In this document: positions 63,622 to 64,000 of the stretch, one piece after another
How positions within the stretch are numbered: position 1 is the stretch's first letter
Layout: every line of letters starts with the position of its first letter
NCBI GenBank assembly: GCA_020637805.1
Contig: JACKJU010000002.1
Location: 1-64,000, forward strand
Source of the DNA: Nitratireductor sp.
GTDB taxonomy: Bacteria; Pseudomonadota; Alphaproteobacteria; Rhizobiales; Rhizobiaceae
Length of the DNA: 64,000 bases
Direction: 5' to 3'
Translations under genes and position numbers: made by a program
The notes under the pieces: generated by a model
What the model was told of the DNA's origin: nothing
The model's input: only the letters and a program-made list of their open reading frames with translations
Database searches by the model: none

Positions 63622-64000
63622 ATGGATCCGCTCAAGGGAGCTATGCAGGTCTCCGGAACCGGCCTTGCACTTCAAAGTCTGCGCATGCGCGTAATCTCGG
63701 AAAACATGGCCAATGCCCAGGTTACTCCGAGCAAGCCCGGCGACGATCCTTATCAGCGTAAGTATGTCAGTTTTGCCTCCGTTCTCGACAGGCAGTCCGG
63801 TATCACGAGCGTGCGGCTCAACGACATAAACCACGTAAAGGGTGAGTTCAGGCTCATCAATGATCCTGACAATATCGCGGCCGACGAGAACGGAATGGTC
63901 AAGATGCCAAAGGTCGACATGTATACCGAGATGGCCGACATGCGCGAAACTATCCGCTCCTATGAGGCGAACCTGAACGCGATCCGCCAGGCGCGTGAGA
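63622..64000 (+). CDS. flgC: Flagellar basal-body rod protein FlgC (cut by window end)
   Basis: 126 residues are visible from ATG 63622 (GGGAG upstream), and the window ends before the stop. MDPLKGAMQVSGTGLALQSL, then RMRVISENMANAQVTPSKPG and YQRKYVSFASVLDRQSGITS match FlgC, including the DPYQRK part. The visible C-terminal helix (MRETIRSYEANLNAIRQARE) shows that only a few residues are missing. Confidence 0.92.
   Translation, partial: MDPLKGAMQVSGTGLALQSLRMRVISENMANAQVTPSKPGDDPYQRKYVSFASVLDRQSGITSVRLNDINHVKGEFRLINDPDNIAADENGMVKMPKVDMYTEMADMRETIRSYEANLNAIRQARE

Noticed and set aside
1..64000. CRISPR array
   Set aside because: No regularly spaced repeats with unique spacers were found; the only exact-period arrays are the IS21 end (no spacers) and two-copy repeats.

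Overview
The window reads as a chromosome segment of a hyphomicrobial (rhizobial) alphaproteobacterium. The support is a fused cysNC, the aerobic cobalt-insertion set (cobU/cobP, cobW, cobN, cobO), rhizobial-type flagellar genes with motA next to fliM, and a DUF1217 gene beside flgF. The genus cannot be fixed from the sequence alone.

About 1-24 kb is accessory DNA. It opens with an IS21-family element whose left part lies outside the window (istB partial, istA, an end built of four 23-bp repeats) and a tyrosine-recombinase-like protein. Next come hipBA, galE, higBA, remnants of other IS21-type elements, and a Fic protein with a DUF6880 partner. The next block is a set I do not recognise as a named system: a 44-residue leader ORF, a GIY-YIG/DUF4357 nuclease, a 150-residue protein, a 1005-residue protein ending in a Lon-like AAA+ module without a protease domain, and a calcineurin-like phosphoesterase. 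A DUF808 membrane protein, a LuxR-type regulator, two hypotheticals, an Xre/RES toxin-antitoxin pair and a secreted nuclease-fold protein follow. Four toxin-antitoxin-like modules, each beside palindromic or repeated operator-like DNA, together with IS debris, give the region the look of a defence or mobility island.

About 24.8-33 kb, mostly on the minus strand, is a LysR regulator followed by a compact polysaccharide export/polymerisation unit: Wzy-like ligase/polymerase, TPR protein, Wzc/ExoP-type tyrosine autokinase, Wza-like lipoprotein, PHP-type phosphatase and a secreted Asp-tailed protein. No glycosyltransferase is present.

About 33.5-54 kb is largely core metabolism: sulfate activation (cysD, cysNC, with cysQ further on), gloB, a hydroxypyruvate-isomerase-family gene, a tandem universal stress protein, two adjacent ParA-like ATPases, a SAF-domain dehydrogenase, dxs followed closely by cobQ, galU, and cobU-cobW-cobN-cobO. 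A strong terminator closes the cob genes. A hairpin-dense non-coding stretch between two terminators follows.

About 54.8-64 kb holds two small membrane proteins, then flagellar genes: flgF and a DUF1217 gene on minus, then motA, fliM, an unknown membrane protein, fliN, fliG, flhB, an unknown small protein, flgB and flgC (cut by the window end) on plus.
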